From contig NZ_WIXM01000001.1 in the NCBI RefSeq assembly GCF_010993965.1, forward strand, positions 62,001 through 126,000: a DNA stretch of 64,000 bases, in the 5' to 3' direction. The translations under genes were made by a program, and so were the position numbers. The DNA is from Gracilibacillus sp. YIM 98692. GTDB taxonomy: Bacteria; Bacillota; Bacilli; Bacillales; Amphibacillaceae. This document shows, piece after piece, positions 7,905-18,174 of the stretch. A model generated the notes under the pieces. That model did no database searches and was not told the DNA's origin. It saw only the letters and a list, made by a program, of their open reading frames with translations. The stretch's first letter is position 1, and each line of letters begins with the position of its first letter.

Positions 7905-8234
7905 TTATGATATCTTTGTTCCGTTTTCGACGGTTTCATCTGGTCGCAGTAATACTACATCATCTTCTCCTGGCATACCGCCCAATACAAGCACTTCTGA
8001 TTTAAATCCAGCAATTCGCAATGGCGGAAAATTAACAACCGCTGTTACCTGCCTGCCAACTAGCTCTTCTGGCTGATAACGTTTCTTAATTTGTGCAGAA
8101 GATTGCTTGATTCCCAAATCACCAAAATCGATTTTCAATTTAATAGCAGGCTTCCTTGCTTCTTTAAAAGTTTCTGCTTCTATCACTGTGCCAATTCTTA
8201 TATCTAGTTTAGTGAAATCTTCAAAAGTTGCCAT
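7905..8234 (-). CDS. csaA: CsaA, tRNA-binding-domain chaperone
   Basis: A 109-residue homodimeric protein with the EMAP/tRNA-binding OB fold, matching B. subtilis CsaA in length and motifs ([12 protein letters not shown], a [20 protein letters not shown] core). The B. subtilis protein has chaperone activity and binds SecA and peptides. It lies 18 bp downstream of the alpha/beta hydrolase gene, suggesting one transcript. Confidence 0.93.
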   Translation of the reverse strand: MATFEDFTKLDIRIGTVIEAETFKEARKPAIKLKIDFGDLGIKQSSAQIKKRYQPEELVGRQVTAVVNFPPLRIAGFKSEVLVLGGMPGEDDVVLLRPDETVENGTKIS

Positions 8235-8252
8235 TCCCTTGGCACCACCCTT

Positions 8253-9089
8253 TCAAACAGATTTTTCTTGGTCACCTTGTGTCATCCAGTTCTCTATCCA
8301 CTCTATCGTTTGAGGATCTTTTATTATACCATCATGATTAGTGTCTTTTAAGACATGCGTCTCTGCTTTGTTATTTTCTCGGAACAACGGCTCAAAAGCA
8401 TCAGGTATAAATTCTTGATCATGCTCCCCTACTAATACTAATGTTGGCTTTTTCATATTAGCGATTACCTGCTTATATTTTTCCGGATAACGGGAAACAA
8501 ATAATCGATGGCTTAACGCTAATGTCTCTGACCCATGCCTTTTTTCTACTGGTTTATTACTTTCATATACAATCCAATGGTTCCATTTCCGAATACCAAA
8601 ACCATTCAGAATAAATAAAGGAATAAGTCTTCCCAGGTTCGCTTTTCCATAACTTTTTTCGTTTTTCTTTGGAACAGTTGGCGCACTATGATGGATAAAA
8701 GGAGCAAGTAATAAATATCGATCAATTTCGGATGATGACGGGTGTTCAGATAATCGGAGCACGGTTCCTCCGCCAGCTGAATGGCCTGCTAACGTTATCG
8801 TTGGGTTCTTATGCTTCTTCTTAATATGTTGAATAAAATCTTCGAGATCGTCTTCATGCTGTCCGATGTAATCGACATCCCCTTTTCGTTTTGCATGATC
8901 CCCATACCCTCGTAAATCTGGTGTATAGACAGTTGCTAGGTTTCGTTCTGCTATTGGTTCAGCTAGTCCCTTTAAATATTTATGATCCTCTGAGATACCG
9001 TGTAACAAAATCATGACATGATTACTTGATGCAGCGGAATAAACTTGATAATGCAACTTTTCACCATCTCTTGCAAAAAAATAATCCAA
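8253..9089 (-). CDS. Alpha/beta hydrolase (lysophospholipase-like)
   Basis: A serine hydrolase with the oxyanion-side LLHGISED loop and the nucleophile elbow GHSAGG. In the longest frame this serine is S110. Candidate acid and histidine are D in VGEHDQEF and H in DTNHDG near the C-terminus. The longest frame starts at ATG 9107, but GGGGAG lies within it, so TTG 9089 (DYFFARDGEKL) is preferred, giving 278 residues. There is no signal peptide. A monoacylglycerol or lysophospholipid substrate is plausible but not shown. Confidence 0.85.
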   Translation of the reverse strand: MDYFFARDGEKLHYQVYSAASSNHVMILLHGISEDHKYLKGLAEPIAERNLATVYTPDLRGYGDHAKRKGDVDYIGQHEDDLEDFIQHIKKKHKNPTITLAGHSAGGGTVLRLSEHPSSSEIDRYLLLAPFIHHSAPTVPKKNEKSYGKANLGRLIPLFILNGFGIRKWNHWIVYESNKPVEKRHGSETLALSHRLFVSRYPEKYKQVIANMKKPTLVLVGEHDQEFIPDAFEPLFRENNKAETHVLKDTNHDGIIKDPQTIEWIENWMTQGDQEKSV

Positions 9090-9107
9090 CTTAGAATCAC
9101 TCCCCAT

Positions 9108-9418
9108 TTTCTTTTTTCAAATTGATAGAATATATGACACTTCCGACTTTCATTCTCCTATCCTTTCTAACTATATATTCAGGCATTGGCGTTCACGTTC
9201 GACCGGTTCAAACTATACCCTCCACCTCTTTCTTACATATAATGCAATTAAAAAATCCATGAATTTACAATTTTTTATCAATCATAAAAGTTGCTACATA
9301 AGTCCCTTACCCTTATAATAAAGATCGCTGTGTCAACTTTTTCAGCCAAAATCTAATAGAAAAATATAAAAATCGCAAAATATTTTCTATTGTAAAAAAT
9401 AAAAAAATAAGATAAAAT
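9108..9418. other. AT-rich intergenic stretch, nothing recognised
   Basis: Between the divergent hydrolase and ribonucleotide reductase genes the DNA is AT-rich with no ORF with a ribosome site, no terminator and no repeat that I can support. The reductase control region begins at about 9419. Confidence 0.5.
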
Positions 9419-9460
9419 ACAATATATAGATAAATTGATCGTCAAAACATCAATATATTG
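9419..9460. promoter_or_regulatory. Paired NrdR-box candidates upstream of the reductase operon
   Basis: ACAATATATAGAT (9419-9431) and ATCAATATATTGTAT (9449-9463) each carry an ATATAT core with partial dyad symmetry. The cores are centred 31 bp apart, three helical turns. NrdR is known to bind tandem 16-bp boxes at this spacing in front of nrd operons and to repress them. The match is by eye only. Confidence 0.6.
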
Positions 9461-9582
9461 TATCGGTAAACACTGAAGCATTCATAACGAAATTTTACAT
9501 ATTTCTAAGAAATTCAGCACCCTTTGTCGCAACCAACGCTCTCGCATCAGGGCGCTTTTATTATGTATATGGAGGTTTTCTC

Positions 9583-11871
9583 ATGACAACAGAAGTACAA
9601 TCAATGAAAAATTCAATCACACTAGCATTACAAGAAGCAGAGCAAAAATATGGCCTCGACACCAAAGATATCCAACAAAAAATAGAAGAAACGACTAAAT
9701 CTTATAATGAAGCAACACAAGAAGCGTTGTTCTACTCATTAAATCGAATCTCCATGGATCAACCGAATTGGACGTTTGTCGCTGCACACTTTCACCTAAC
9801 TCAATTATACCAAGAAGCAGCCAAAAATAGAAATTATGAGGATCAACAGCAATACGGCGACTTCTATCATCTAATCCAAACATTAACAGATAAAGGTATT
9901 TATAACCCTGTACTTCTTGAATCTTATACAAAAGAAGAGATAGAAGAATTACAACAAGCAATTGAACCTAAACAAGATGGTTTATTTAATTACATCGGCC
10001 TTTTCTTATTAGCTGATCGTTATTTAGCTCGTGATCATGACCGTAACATATTTGAACTGCCGCAAGAACGTTTTATGATCATTGCGATGACACTAATGCA
10101 AAACGAAGCAAAAGAAAAACGTTTAGAGCTTATTAAAGAAGCATACTGGGCGCTCAGCCATCTATATATGACTGTCGCTACTCCAACACTATCCAACGCT
10201 GGTAAAACCTATGGACAATTATCTTCTTGCTTTATTGATACAGTAGATGATTCACTTGATGGCATTTACCTAAACAACTGGGATATTGCTCGTCTAAGTA
10301 AAGATGGCGGCGGAATTGGTATTTACTATGGTAAAGTTCGTGCTCTAGGTTCTGACATTAAAAAATTCAAAGGCAATTCATCAGGTGTTGTGCCGTGGAT
10401 TCGTTTAATTAACGATACAGCGGTTAGTGTCGATCAGTTAGGTCAACGCCAAGGTGCCGTAGCTATTTATCTAGATGTCTTCCATAAAGATATCATGAAC
10501 GGTTTCTTAGATTTAAAAACAAACAATGGGGATGAACGACGCAAAGCACATGATATTTTCACAGGCGTTTCCTTACCAGATTTATTTATGGAACAATTAA
10601 AAAAGAAAGATGAAAATGGCAAAAGTATCGGAGAATGGCATACCTTCTGTCCACACCAAGTGAAGCAATTTATGGGATGGAAAGACGAAAATGGCAATCC
10701 ATTAGGCTTAGAAGATTTCTATGATGAAAAAGATAAAAAGTACTTTACCGAAAAGTATTGGGAAGCTGTCAGCCACCCATTATTACCTAGAAAAACATAT
10801 CGTGCAATGGACATCATGGCACGCATCATGATCGCGCAATTAGAAACAGGTACACCATATATGTTCTACCGTGACGAAGTGAACCGTCAAAATCCGAACA
10901 AACATAAACGTGGTACTGGTAAAACATCAATCTATTGCAGTAACTTATGTACAGAAATTGCACAAAACATGTCACCAACCACGATTCAAAACGAATACCA
11001 AGACGAGGACGGCAATATTGTGATTGTCCGCAAACCTGGTGATTTCGTTGTTTGTAACCTATCATCTATTAACTTGCCAAATGCGGTTCGTGAAAAAGTG
11101 TTAGATCGATTAATCAGCATCCAAGTCAGAATGCTTGATAATGTAATTGACTTAAATTCTATTACCGTAGGACAAGCGCAAGTGACAAACAAAAAATACC
11201 GAGCAGTTGGTTTAGGGACATTCGGCTGGCATCACTTGCTAGCATTAGAGAGCATACACTGGGAGTCCGATGAAGCAGTAGAATATGCTGATAAAATCTA
11301 TGAAGATATCGCCTATTACACCATCAAAGCTTCCATGGAACTTGCCAAAGAAAAAGGAGCTTATTCCGAATTTGAAGACTCTGAATGGCAAACAGGTAAA
11401 TATTTCGAACGTCGTGACTATGATTCTGACCGCTGGAACGCATTACGCGAAGAAGTGGCCGAAAACGGTATTCGCAACGGCTGGCTAATGGCAGTTGCAC
11501 CAAACTCTTCTACCGCTAAAATTGGTGGTTCTACAGACGGCATTGACCCATTATATGCAGTCGAATTTGCTGAAGAAAAGAAAAACTTCAAATTTAAAGT
11601 AACTGCACCAGACTTAGATCACGTAACTTACAACTATTACCGTCGTGCTCGTCACGAATTGGATCAAGTTTGGAGCATTAAACAAAATGCCAAAAGACAA
11701 CGTCACGTAGACCAGGCAGTAAGCTTTAACTTCTATGTCCGTCACGATATTAAAGCGAAAGAATTGTTAAATTTACACTTTGCTGCATGGGAAAATGGAC
11801 TAAAAACAACTTACTATGTTCGCAGTACATCTCAAACAGAAATCGACGAATGTGAAGCATGCCATAGCTAA
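9583..11871 (+). CDS. nrdE: Class I ribonucleoside-diphosphate reductase, alpha subunit
   Basis: Reduces ribonucleoside diphosphates for DNA synthesis, with the beta subunit encoded next door. Expected residues are visible: the redox cysteines C216 (SSCFIDT) and C491 (VVCNLSSINL), the radical-site trio N454, C456 and E458 (SNLCTEI), and the C-terminal shuttle pair C757/C760 (CEACHS). At 762 residues it is as long as class Ia NrdA. Its N-terminus enters the ATP-cone-like region late, without the usual VxKRDG start, so dATP feedback may be absent. ATG 9583 follows GGAGG. Whether NrdA or NrdE is the better name is uncertain. Confidence 0.94.
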   Translation: MTTEVQSMKNSITLALQEAEQKYGLDTKDIQQKIEETTKSYNEATQEALFYSLNRISMDQPNWTFVAAHFHLTQLYQEAAKNRNYEDQQQYGDFYHLIQTLTDKGIYNPVLLESYTKEEIEELQQAIEPKQDGLFNYIGLFLLADRYLARDHDRNIFELPQERFMIIAMTLMQNEAKEKRLELIKEAYWALSHLYMTVATPTLSNAGKTYGQLSSCFIDTVDDSLDGIYLNNWDIARLSKDGGGIGIYYGKVRALGSDIKKFKGNSSGVVPWIRLINDTAVSVDQLGQRQGAVAIYLDVFHKDIMNGFLDLKTNNGDERRKAHDIFTGVSLPDLFMEQLKKKDENGKSIGEWHTFCPHQVKQFMGWKDENGNPLGLEDFYDEKDKKYFTEKYWEAVSHPLLPRKTYRAMDIMARIMIAQLETGTPYMFYRDEVNRQNPNKHKRGTGKTSIYCSNLCTEIAQNMSPTTIQNEYQDEDGNIVIVRKPGDFVVCNLSSINLPNAVREKVLDRLISIQVRMLDNVIDLNSITVGQAQVTNKKYRAVGLGTFGWHHLLALESIHWESDEAVEYADKIYEDIAYYTIKASMELAKEKGAYSEFEDSEWQTGKYFERRDYDSDRWNALREEVAENGIRNGWLMAVAPNSSTAKIGGSTDGIDPLYAVEFAEEKKNFKFKVTAPDLDHVTYNYYRRARHELDQVWSIKQNAKRQRHVDQAVSFNFYVRHDIKAKELLNLHFAAWENGLKTTYYVRSTSQTEIDECEACHS

Positions 11872-11923
11872 TCGTTATGGCTTGCTTTCTCCATTTGAAT
11901 TTGAAAAAGGAGGCCCCCCTGTC

Positions 11924-12973
11924 ATGGCACAAACGGATCAACCATTATCGAAAATTAAATTATTAAACCCGACTTACCCGAACAAATCAACAGGGATTAT
12001 TAACGGGGAATCTTCAGGACTATTAAACTGGAACGACATCGCTTATCCGCAAATGTACGACTTGTATCAAACATTGCTTGCAAACTTTTGGAAAGCACAA
12101 GAAATCAACATGCAAGATGACATTAAGCAATGGGACTATTTAACAGATACAGAAAAAGATGTCTTCCTTCGTATAAATACACAGCTAGCTTCACTAGACA
12201 GTTTACAAACACCAACGATGACACATGTGATGGACTATGTAACAGACTCTAGCTTCAAAGCCATCTTCGCTGTTATTTCACAGCAAGAAGCAGTGCACAA
12301 TGAGTCTTATTCCTATATTTTAAGCTCACTTGTTCCATTACGTGAGCAAAATGAACGATTCGACCAAGCGAAAAACGATCCAATCGTTCAAAAACGAAAT
12401 CAGCTTATTTTAGACAGCTATGACGAGTTCCGTGAAAATCCAACACCACAACGCTTATTTGAGCTAGCTATCAATTCGATCAACTTAGAAGGTATCTATT
12501 TCTATGCAGGGTTCGCCTTTTTCTATCACCTTGCACGCCAACAAAAAATGTTAAAAACAAGTACGATGATTAGCTATATCCAACGCGATGAAATGCAGCA
12601 CGCATACTTCGTTTCCCAATTCGTCCGTATCTTGTTAACCGAAAATCCAGAACTAAACACAGAAGAAAACATTAAGTTCGTTTATGATACCATTGATCAA
12701 GCTGTTCAACTAGAAAAAGAATGGGCAGACTATATTTTAAAAGACATCGACGGCATTGATTTAGACGAATTCCACGGCTATGTCGAATACCTAGCCAACA
12801 AACGTTTCCGTCAAATCGGCCTTGATAACTATTACCCAGAACGCGAAAACCCAATGCAATGGATCCACGTCTTCAGTGACGAAATGATGAACGAAACAAA
12901 ATCCGACTTCTTCGAACAGAAATCCAGAACCTATACGAAAGTATCATCATCTAACGGATTTGACGAACTATAA
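11924..12973 (+). CDS. nrdF: Class I ribonucleoside-diphosphate reductase, beta subunit
   Basis: Carries the dimetal centre and radical that activate the alpha subunit. Counting from ATG 11924, all six metal ligands are present: D92, E122, H125, E189, E223 and H226. The radical tyrosine is expected at Y129 (EAVHNESY). It is therefore not a ligand-lacking variant. The start follows AAGGAGG; the longer frame from 11816 overlaps nrdE and has no ribosome site. There are 52 bp between the genes. The FDEL tail fits docking to the alpha subunit. Confidence 0.94.
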   Translation: MAQTDQPLSKIKLLNPTYPNKSTGIINGESSGLLNWNDIAYPQMYDLYQTLLANFWKAQEINMQDDIKQWDYLTDTEKDVFLRINTQLASLDSLQTPTMTHVMDYVTDSSFKAIFAVISQQEAVHNESYSYILSSLVPLREQNERFDQAKNDPIVQKRNQLILDSYDEFRENPTPQRLFELAINSINLEGIYFYAGFAFFYHLARQQKMLKTSTMISYIQRDEMQHAYFVSQFVRILLTENPELNTEENIKFVYDTIDQAVQLEKEWADYILKDIDGIDLDEFHGYVEYLANKRFRQIGLDNYYPERENPMQWIHVFSDEMMNETKSDFFEQKSRTYTKVSSSNGFDEL

Positions 12974-13052
12974 AAATGTGAGAGGAAATACGATAGCCAG
13001 TGCTTGTAACAGCTATCGTCACTGCCTCTAACCAAGGAGGATCGATCAAGCA

Positions 13053-13493
13053 ATGAAAGCAGCCATTATTTATACGTCCGTGACAGGTAACACGTCTACC
13101 CTTGCTGACATTATCCATGAGCGAATGGAAAAGCGCGGTATAGACACAGATTTAATCCCAATTGATGAATTTCACGCTAACCAATTAAAAGAATATGACC
13201 TTATTGCTGTCGGCACGTACTCATGGGATAATGGCGACTTGCCGCTTGAAATGGAAGATCTTTATGAAGCATTTGAAATAGAAGATGTTAAGCATGTAAC
13301 AACCGGTGTTTTTGGTACTGGCGATAGCTTCTACCCCTATTTTTGCGGTGCGGTAGATCTATTTCGTGATATGCTGTATGTGCATACGAACCTAGCCGTT
13401 ACCTTAAAGGTGGAACTCATGCCACAAGATGACGACCTTGATCGCTGTGACAAATTCTGTGACAGACTAACAAGAGAACTCATTCCAGCATAA
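13053..13493 (+). CDS. Flavodoxin, third gene of the reductase operon
   Basis: A 146-residue flavodoxin with the FMN phosphate loop TSVTGNTSTLAD near the N-terminus, the 50s-side YSWDNGDLP loop and the FGTGDSFYPYFCGAVD loop around the isoalloxazine. It follows nrdF by 79 bp after an AAGGAGG site and is closed by a strong terminator. Position suggests that it serves the reductase, as NrdI or flavodoxin does elsewhere, by metallocofactor assembly or electron supply. Its sequence looks more like YkuN/YkuP flavodoxins than NrdI, so the exact role is inferred. Confidence 0.88.
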   Translation: MKAAIIYTSVTGNTSTLADIIHERMEKRGIDTDLIPIDEFHANQLKEYDLIAVGTYSWDNGDLPLEMEDLYEAFEIEDVKHVTTGVFGTGDSFYPYFCGAVDLFRDMLYVHTNLAVTLKVELMPQDDDLDRCDKFCDRLTRELIPA

Positions 13494-13534
13494 AAGGCAG
13501 AGGATACGAACTTACCGTATCCTCTGCCTTTTTT
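13492..13534 (+). terminator. Intrinsic terminator of the reductase operon
   Basis: AAAAGGCAGAGGATACG pairs perfectly with CGTATCCTCTGCCTTTT across a short loop, followed by further T residues. It begins at the flavodoxin stop codon. Confidence 0.9.
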
Positions 13535-13548
13535 CGTTTTAAAAGAAA

Positions 13549-13840
13549 GTGGCCTGTTTATGAATTAGCATTTATTAGTTCGGGAGAGTGGAAGGCGGCG
13601 ACTCCTGCGGGAAAAGCATGAGTCCGAAGACCCCGCAGGATGCACCTGCGTCTTCTAGTAAAGCTTCGTAGTAGGCTTCCTCGGTGCAAGGGAGCAAAGA
13701 TGTTGTTTCAAGTAGTTCCCTGGCTGAGGCCATGCCAGGCGGCATAGAAAACACTACGAAAGCGATTTGTGCTTGAGTAGATGTTGCACTTGTGCCCTTG
13801 GGTGAAAGCGTCCGCCTAGAACGAACCCGAACGGTGAAAG
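13549..13840. repeat. GC-rich long-hairpin repeat with one 21-bp-family unit
   Basis: The segment starts with AGTGGCCTGTTTATG, a single unit of the 21-bp family seen at 63529. It is followed by an element bounded by AGGCGGCGACTC and GAAAGCGTCCGCCT. The interior has the blocks GACTCCTGCGGGAAAAGCATG, GACCCCGCAGG and GCTGAGGCCATGCC that recall the element at 4534-4651. The middle is longer and looks disrupted. No coding potential was found in the 360 bp between the flavodoxin and ureD. Confidence 0.5.
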
Positions 13841-13857
13841 AACAACAAACATGGGAG

Positions 13858-14667
13858 CTAACTTATGAACTCCATATATTCAGACAACTTCTCCATTTCT
13901 TTTTTCATCAATGGCAAATGGTTCGAAAGCCAACGAATTAAATAGCCATTTCCGTTCAATTTCGTAACACTCGACTGGTGGTCACTTTGTTGTGTGAGCA
14001 ATTCCTCGACATCAGACTCTATTTCTTTATCTGTTAGGTCTGGTGATACGACCCATACACTGCCGATGTATTGGAACTGTTCCATCACACCCATCGTTTG
14101 CAGCTGTTGCTTGTCCGGTGAGAGTTTCAACGAATCATAGGCCAAACAATCTTCTTCCATCCATATATTCAGATGAGTATGACATTCAGAAAAAACGAAA
14201 GACTCTCCACGTTTTTCTCTGCCAGGATAAAGAATCTCTTCCCACCATAAGGTAGAAGATGGCTTCATCTGAACCGATACATTCGCATGGTATTTGGCAT
14301 CTTCAAATGGAATCACTTCTTCGCGCTTCCATTGCAACGAACCATGTTCTCCAACCTCTATCTCCACATCCTGTCTGCTCGGATGATGGTTAAACGATGG
14401 ATACACCTTCGTTGCAGACTGAGGGTGCAAGGTGACTTTCGCGTTATCCTCTACCTTTATACGAAATTCATTCCGATCTCCTGCAACGAGTCCTCCTGAT
14501 GTTTCCACCAAATACACCGTTAAATCCTTGCTGCCATTTACGTATAAGCCCCTGCTTGCCCGTAATGGCGGCTGGTAATAGCAATCTGTCATCACCGTTT
14601 TACCGCGCCTTGCTGTAAATGTTAAATCAAGCTTTCCATAACTGTTTACCTTTTTAGAGGCTAGCAT
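13858..14667 (-). CDS. ureD: Urease accessory protein UreD
   Basis: UreD (UreH) is the scaffold that docks UreF and UreG onto apo-urease for nickel insertion. The 269-residue protein has the family pattern [24 protein letters not shown] near the start, then [10 protein letters not shown] and the [11 protein letters not shown] strand. It is the last gene of the urt-ure operon and overlaps ureG by 14 bp. The order ABCEFGD is usual in Gram-positive urease operons. Confidence 0.93.
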   Translation of the reverse strand: MLASKKVNSYGKLDLTFTARRGKTVMTDCYYQPPLRASRGLYVNGSKDLTVYLVETSGGLVAGDRNEFRIKVEDNAKVTLHPQSATKVYPSFNHHPSRQDVEIEVGEHGSLQWKREEVIPFEDAKYHANVSVQMKPSSTLWWEEILYPGREKRGESFVFSECHTHLNIWMEEDCLAYDSLKLSPDKQQLQTMGVMEQFQYIGSVWVVSPDLTDKEIESDVEELLTQQSDHQSSVTKLNGNGYLIRWLSNHLPLMKKEMEKLSEYMEFIS

Positions 14668-15286
14668 GTTCTTGATCTTCGCTTCCTTCTAATAACATAT
14701 CGTGCTGAATCCATTGAATCACCTCAGAAACGCCATCGCCTTTTTTCACATTGGTAAATACGAATGGACGCTCTTTACGTGCTTCTTTTGCATCGACTTT
14801 CATTTTATCCAGGTCCACTTCTACATATGGTGCTAAATCAATTTTGTTGACTAATAGCAAGTCGGAACGGGTCACACCAGGTCCACCTTTTCTTGGAATA
14901 TCGCCGCCTTCTGCCACATCAATCACATAAATATAGCCATCTACAAGTTCTGGACTAAACGTGGCAGATAAGTTATCACCGCCACTTTCTAATAAAATTA
15001 ACTCAAGATCAGAGAATCTATTCTTTAATTCATCGATCGCCTCAAAGTTCATGGATGCATCTTCTCGAATCGCTGTATGAGGGCATCCACCTGTTTCCAC
15101 CCCAATAATGCGATCCTCTGATAAAATACCTTGTTTAATTAAGAACTGTGCATCTTCTTTCGTGTAAATATCGTTTGTTATCACGGCTAAGCTATAGTCC
15201 TTTGCCATTTGCTTAGCAAGTTGTTGTACTAAAGAGGTTTTACCTGAACCTACAGGACCTCCAACTCCGACAATAACTGGTTTCAT
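14654..15286 (-). CDS. ureG: Urease accessory GTPase UreG
   Basis: SIMIBI-class GTPase that delivers nickel to the urease active site. The P-loop [11 protein letters not shown] is near the N-terminus, the metal-binding [15 protein letters not shown] motif (Cys-Pro-His) follows, and NKIDLAPYV gives guanine specificity. The longest frame starts at 15304, but GGAAGGAG lies in it, so ATG 15286 (MKPVIVGVG) is the start. It is 20 bp after ureF. Confidence 0.96.
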   Translation of the reverse strand: MKPVIVGVGGPVGSGKTSLVQQLAKQMAKDYSLAVITNDIYTKEDAQFLIKQGILSEDRIIGVETGGCPHTAIREDASMNFEAIDELKNRFSDLELILLESGGDNLSATFSPELVDGYIYVIDVAEGGDIPRKGGPGVTRSDLLLVNKIDLAPYVEVDLDKMKVDAKEARKERPFVFTNVKKGDGVSEVIQWIQHDMLLEGSEDQEHASL

Positions 15287-15306
15287 GTCTATGTCTCCTT
15301 CCATTT

Positions 15307-16041
15307 TTACGAAATAAATAATCGAGAATGTAAATGTTTGTGCTTCATCGACGAAAGCTCTAGCCCTAAGGCATGATTGGAAAGATCACTTAAATCCATC
15401 TCCATCACTTTTATCGCTGCTTTTTCCATCTCTGGAATCAATCGGTGAATCACTTCAATACCTGCCTTTTGCCCCAACGGGATCGCTCTGACAGCATTGT
15501 GAACTAATCCAACCGTTGACGAGTAAAGAAAAGTCAGGATCGTCGTATATAAATCAAAATCCATATCATACGTATATAACGTATAAGCAAGTGGAAAATG
15601 GCCGTGTACTTTTTTTTCTTTAAACAATTGCTTCCATTTTTCCAAAGACTCGGAATCCGTCACAGGTAACACCGCCTGTAAAAACTGCTTCCCTATCATC
15701 CGACTAGCTTCTCTTGTTTCTTCTGCGTTTTTACTTGCATCACAAATTTTTTCAAGCCTGATTAGAACACTAATATCACCCTGCTCGATTTTTTCAAACC
15801 CTTCCTTTACAAAGATCGCATCGGTATAAACAAGATTTTCATGAATATACATGGAACAAAACTGGAAAAGATCTTCTTTCGTGCGAATCACATCTTCTTG
15901 AATATAGGTTTCCATCCCAAACGAGTGGGTGTATGTGCCGATCGGGAAAGCAGAGTCATGAATGTGCATCAAATATAAAAATTTAGTGCTGATGGCCTCT
16001 GTACTTAAATGGTTCTTTAAATCTGCGTTCTGTTTGCTCAT
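15307..16041 (-). CDS. ureF: Urease accessory protein UreF
   Basis: All-helical partner that bridges UreD and UreG and gates GTPase activity. The family pattern [20 protein letters not shown] is near residues 30-50, followed by a long helical body ending [20 protein letters not shown]. Start ATG 16041 has AGGTG eight nt upstream; GTG 16050 would sit directly on that site. It overlaps the end of ureE by 59 bp. Confidence 0.94.
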   Translation of the reverse strand: MSKQNADLKNHLSTEAISTKFLYLMHIHDSAFPIGTYTHSFGMETYIQEDVIRTKEDLFQFCSMYIHENLVYTDAIFVKEGFEKIEQGDISVLIRLEKICDASKNAEETREASRMIGKQFLQAVLPVTDSESLEKWKQLFKEKKVHGHFPLAYTLYTYDMDFDLYTTILTFLYSSTVGLVHNAVRAIPLGQKAGIEVIHRLIPEMEKAAIKVMEMDLSDLSNHALGLELSSMKHKHLHSRLFIS

Positions 16042-16426
16042 ATTGGACACCTACTTCTTCGAAAAGTCGCTCTAACGTTTGATCATAACGAACAACGATT
16101 TCTGATTCTGAAATTAAGCAAGGTGTATGACGATTGCCTAATTCAAAAGCTGTTTTTCCCATTTGCACGATAGAATCTGGATAAGCGACATATACCTTTT
16201 CTTTTTTCGTGCGAATGACTACTTGTCGCTCCTCATCTTGATAGACCACATCGCCAACGGCTAACGGCTTTTTTTCATCTAGCGCAATCGCTACATCTGT
16301 CCCTTTATCTGTTGTTTTGCGAAGAATTCGCTTATTCAGTTCGTCCCAGTCTAATTCGACCCATTCTCTATTGGCATGATCTAGGTTCTCTGTTTCAATA
16401 TTTCCGATCACTTTTTTGGTTAACAT
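15983..16426 (-). CDS. ureE: Urease accessory nickel chaperone UreE
   Basis: Dimeric nickel-binding metallochaperone. The 147-residue protein shows the conserved GNRHTPC motif with the interface histidine and ends in a short His-containing tail (YRGHQH) rather than a long poly-His tail. Its 3' end overlaps ureF by 59 bp in another frame, a sign of tight coupling. The spacing to ureC is 18 bp. Confidence 0.93.
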   Translation of the reverse strand: MLTKKVIGNIETENLDHANREWVELDWDELNKRILRKTTDKGTDVAIALDEKKPLAVGDVVYQDEERQVVIRTKKEKVYVAYPDSIVQMGKTAFELGNRHTPCLISESEIVVRYDQTLERLFEEVGVQYEQTERRFKEPFKYRGHQH

Positions 16427-16444
16427 GGTTGTAAAACACTCCTA

Positions 16445-18160
16445 TTAAAATAAGTAATAACGTTGTGCTAGTGCCACTTCTTCAAATGGTTCGCATGTAA
16501 TTAATTCGCCATCCAATTTGACTTCATAGGTTTCTGGATTAATATCTATTTCTGGTGTTTGATCGTTATAAGGCAAATCTTCTTTTTTCACTTGGCGGCA
16601 GTTTTTCACGATACCGATCTTCTTTTGCAGACCTAATGTTTGATGCACTTTCGCTTGATGTGCTGCTTCTGAAATAAACGTGATCGCTGTTTGATATTTT
16701 GCTTTTCCTAATGAACCGAACATTGGTCGCATCATCACTGGCTGTGGAGTTGGAATCGATGCGTTCGGATCACCCATTTGCGCATAAGCGATCATACCGC
16801 CTTTTACAACGGTTTCTGGTTTGGTTCCAAAAAATTTTGGATCCCAGACAACTAAATCGGCAAGTTTTCCTGGTTCGATTGATCCAATTTCATGTCCCAT
16901 CCCGTGCGTTAAGGCAGGGTTTATCGTATATTTCGCGACATATCGCTTAATACGTGTGTTATCATTAGATGCCGACTTATCTTCTTCTAAATAGCCTCGT
17001 TGTTTTTTCATTTTATCTGCCGTTTGCCATGTTCTGGTGACACTTTCTCCTACACGTCCCATTGCTTGCGAGTCAGATGAAATCATACTGATCACACCGA
17101 CATCGTGTAAAATATCCTCTGCCGCTATTGTTTCAGGGCGAATACGAGAATCCGCAAATGCCACATCTTCTGGTACATTGTGATCTAAGTGATGGCAAAC
17201 CATTAACATATCTAAGTGTTCATCAATTGTATTTACCGTATATGGGCGAGTTGGATTTGTAGATGATGGCAGTACATTAGAATAGGAGGCGACTTTCATA
17301 ATATCTGGAGCATGTCCACCGCCAGCCCCTTCGGTATGATAAGTATGTATGACACGATCTTTCAGTGCATTTATCGTATCCTCTAAAAAGCCTGCTTCAT
17401 TCAATGTATCAGTATGAATCGCTACTTGTACATCCATTTCGTCTGCTACCGATAAACATTGATCAATCGCTGCCGGAGTAGTACCCCAATCCTCATGAAG
17501 CTTTAAACCAATGGCACCTGCTTGAATCTGTTCACGCTGCGGATCAGGTGAAGACGCATTCCCTTTTCCTAAAAAGCCAATATTGATCGGATATTCTTCT
17601 GCTGCCTCTAACATTCGCTGAATATTCCACTCACCTGGTGTACATGTAGTCGCATTAGTACCTGTTGCAGGGCCTGTCCCGCCGCCCAGCATGGTCGTAT
17701 AGCCAGCCGCTAGTGCTACTTCGATTTGCTGCGGGCTAATAAAATGAATATGTGCATCAATCGCACCTGCTGTGACGATTTTATTTTCACATGCAATCAC
17801 TTCTGTCGAGGCACCGACTACCATATTTTCATCGACACCTTCCATCACATCAGGGTTTCCCCCTTTACCAATGCCGACAATCCTCCCGTCTTTCACCCCA
17901 ATATCTGCTTTCACAATACCGGTATAATCGATAATCAATGCATTGGTTAAAATTAAATCAAGTACATGATCTTCGCGAGTTCTCGTACTGCTTTGTCCCA
18001 TTCCGTCACGAAGAACTTTACCGCCACCAAAAACACTTTCATCTCCATAAGACGTGTAATCTTTTTCTACTTCTGCCCATAAATCGGTATCTGCTAAACG
18101 CACTTGATCTCCTACCGTTGGACCGTATAATGCTGCATATTGTGAACGAGAAAGTTTCAT
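16445..18160 (-). CDS. ureC: Urease alpha subunit (catalytic)
   Basis: Hydrolyses urea to ammonia and carbamate with a two-nickel site. All key residues are visible: H137 and H139 (DAHIHFI), the carbamylated K220 (GLKLHEDWG), H222, H249, H275, the flap residues C322 and H323 (VCHHLDH) and the ligand D363 (SSDSQAMGR). The length of 571 residues is standard. AAAGGGG precedes the start. Confidence 0.98.
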   Translation of the reverse strand: MKLSRSQYAALYGPTVGDQVRLADTDLWAEVEKDYTSYGDESVFGGGKVLRDGMGQSSTRTREDHVLDLILTNALIIDYTGIVKADIGVKDGRIVGIGKGGNPDVMEGVDENMVVGASTEVIACENKIVTAGAIDAHIHFISPQQIEVALAAGYTTMLGGGTGPATGTNATTCTPGEWNIQRMLEAAEEYPINIGFLGKGNASSPDPQREQIQAGAIGLKLHEDWGTTPAAIDQCLSVADEMDVQVAIHTDTLNEAGFLEDTINALKDRVIHTYHTEGAGGGHAPDIMKVASYSNVLPSSTNPTRPYTVNTIDEHLDMLMVCHHLDHNVPEDVAFADSRIRPETIAAEDILHDVGVISMISSDSQAMGRVGESVTRTWQTADKMKKQRGYLEEDKSASNDNTRIKRYVAKYTINPALTHGMGHEIGSIEPGKLADLVVWDPKFFGTKPETVVKGGMIAYAQMGDPNASIPTPQPVMMRPMFGSLGKAKYQTAITFISEAAHQAKVHQTLGLQKKIGIVKNCRQVKKEDLPYNDQTPEIDINPETYEVKLDGELITCEPFEEVALAQRYYLF

Positions 18161-18174
18161 GGCTTAACCCCTTT

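Noticed and set aside
11816-11923. Longer N-terminus of the reductase beta subunit overlapping nrdE
   Set aside because: AAGGAGG directly before ATG 11924 and the overlap with the nrdE tail show that the shorter protein is correct.
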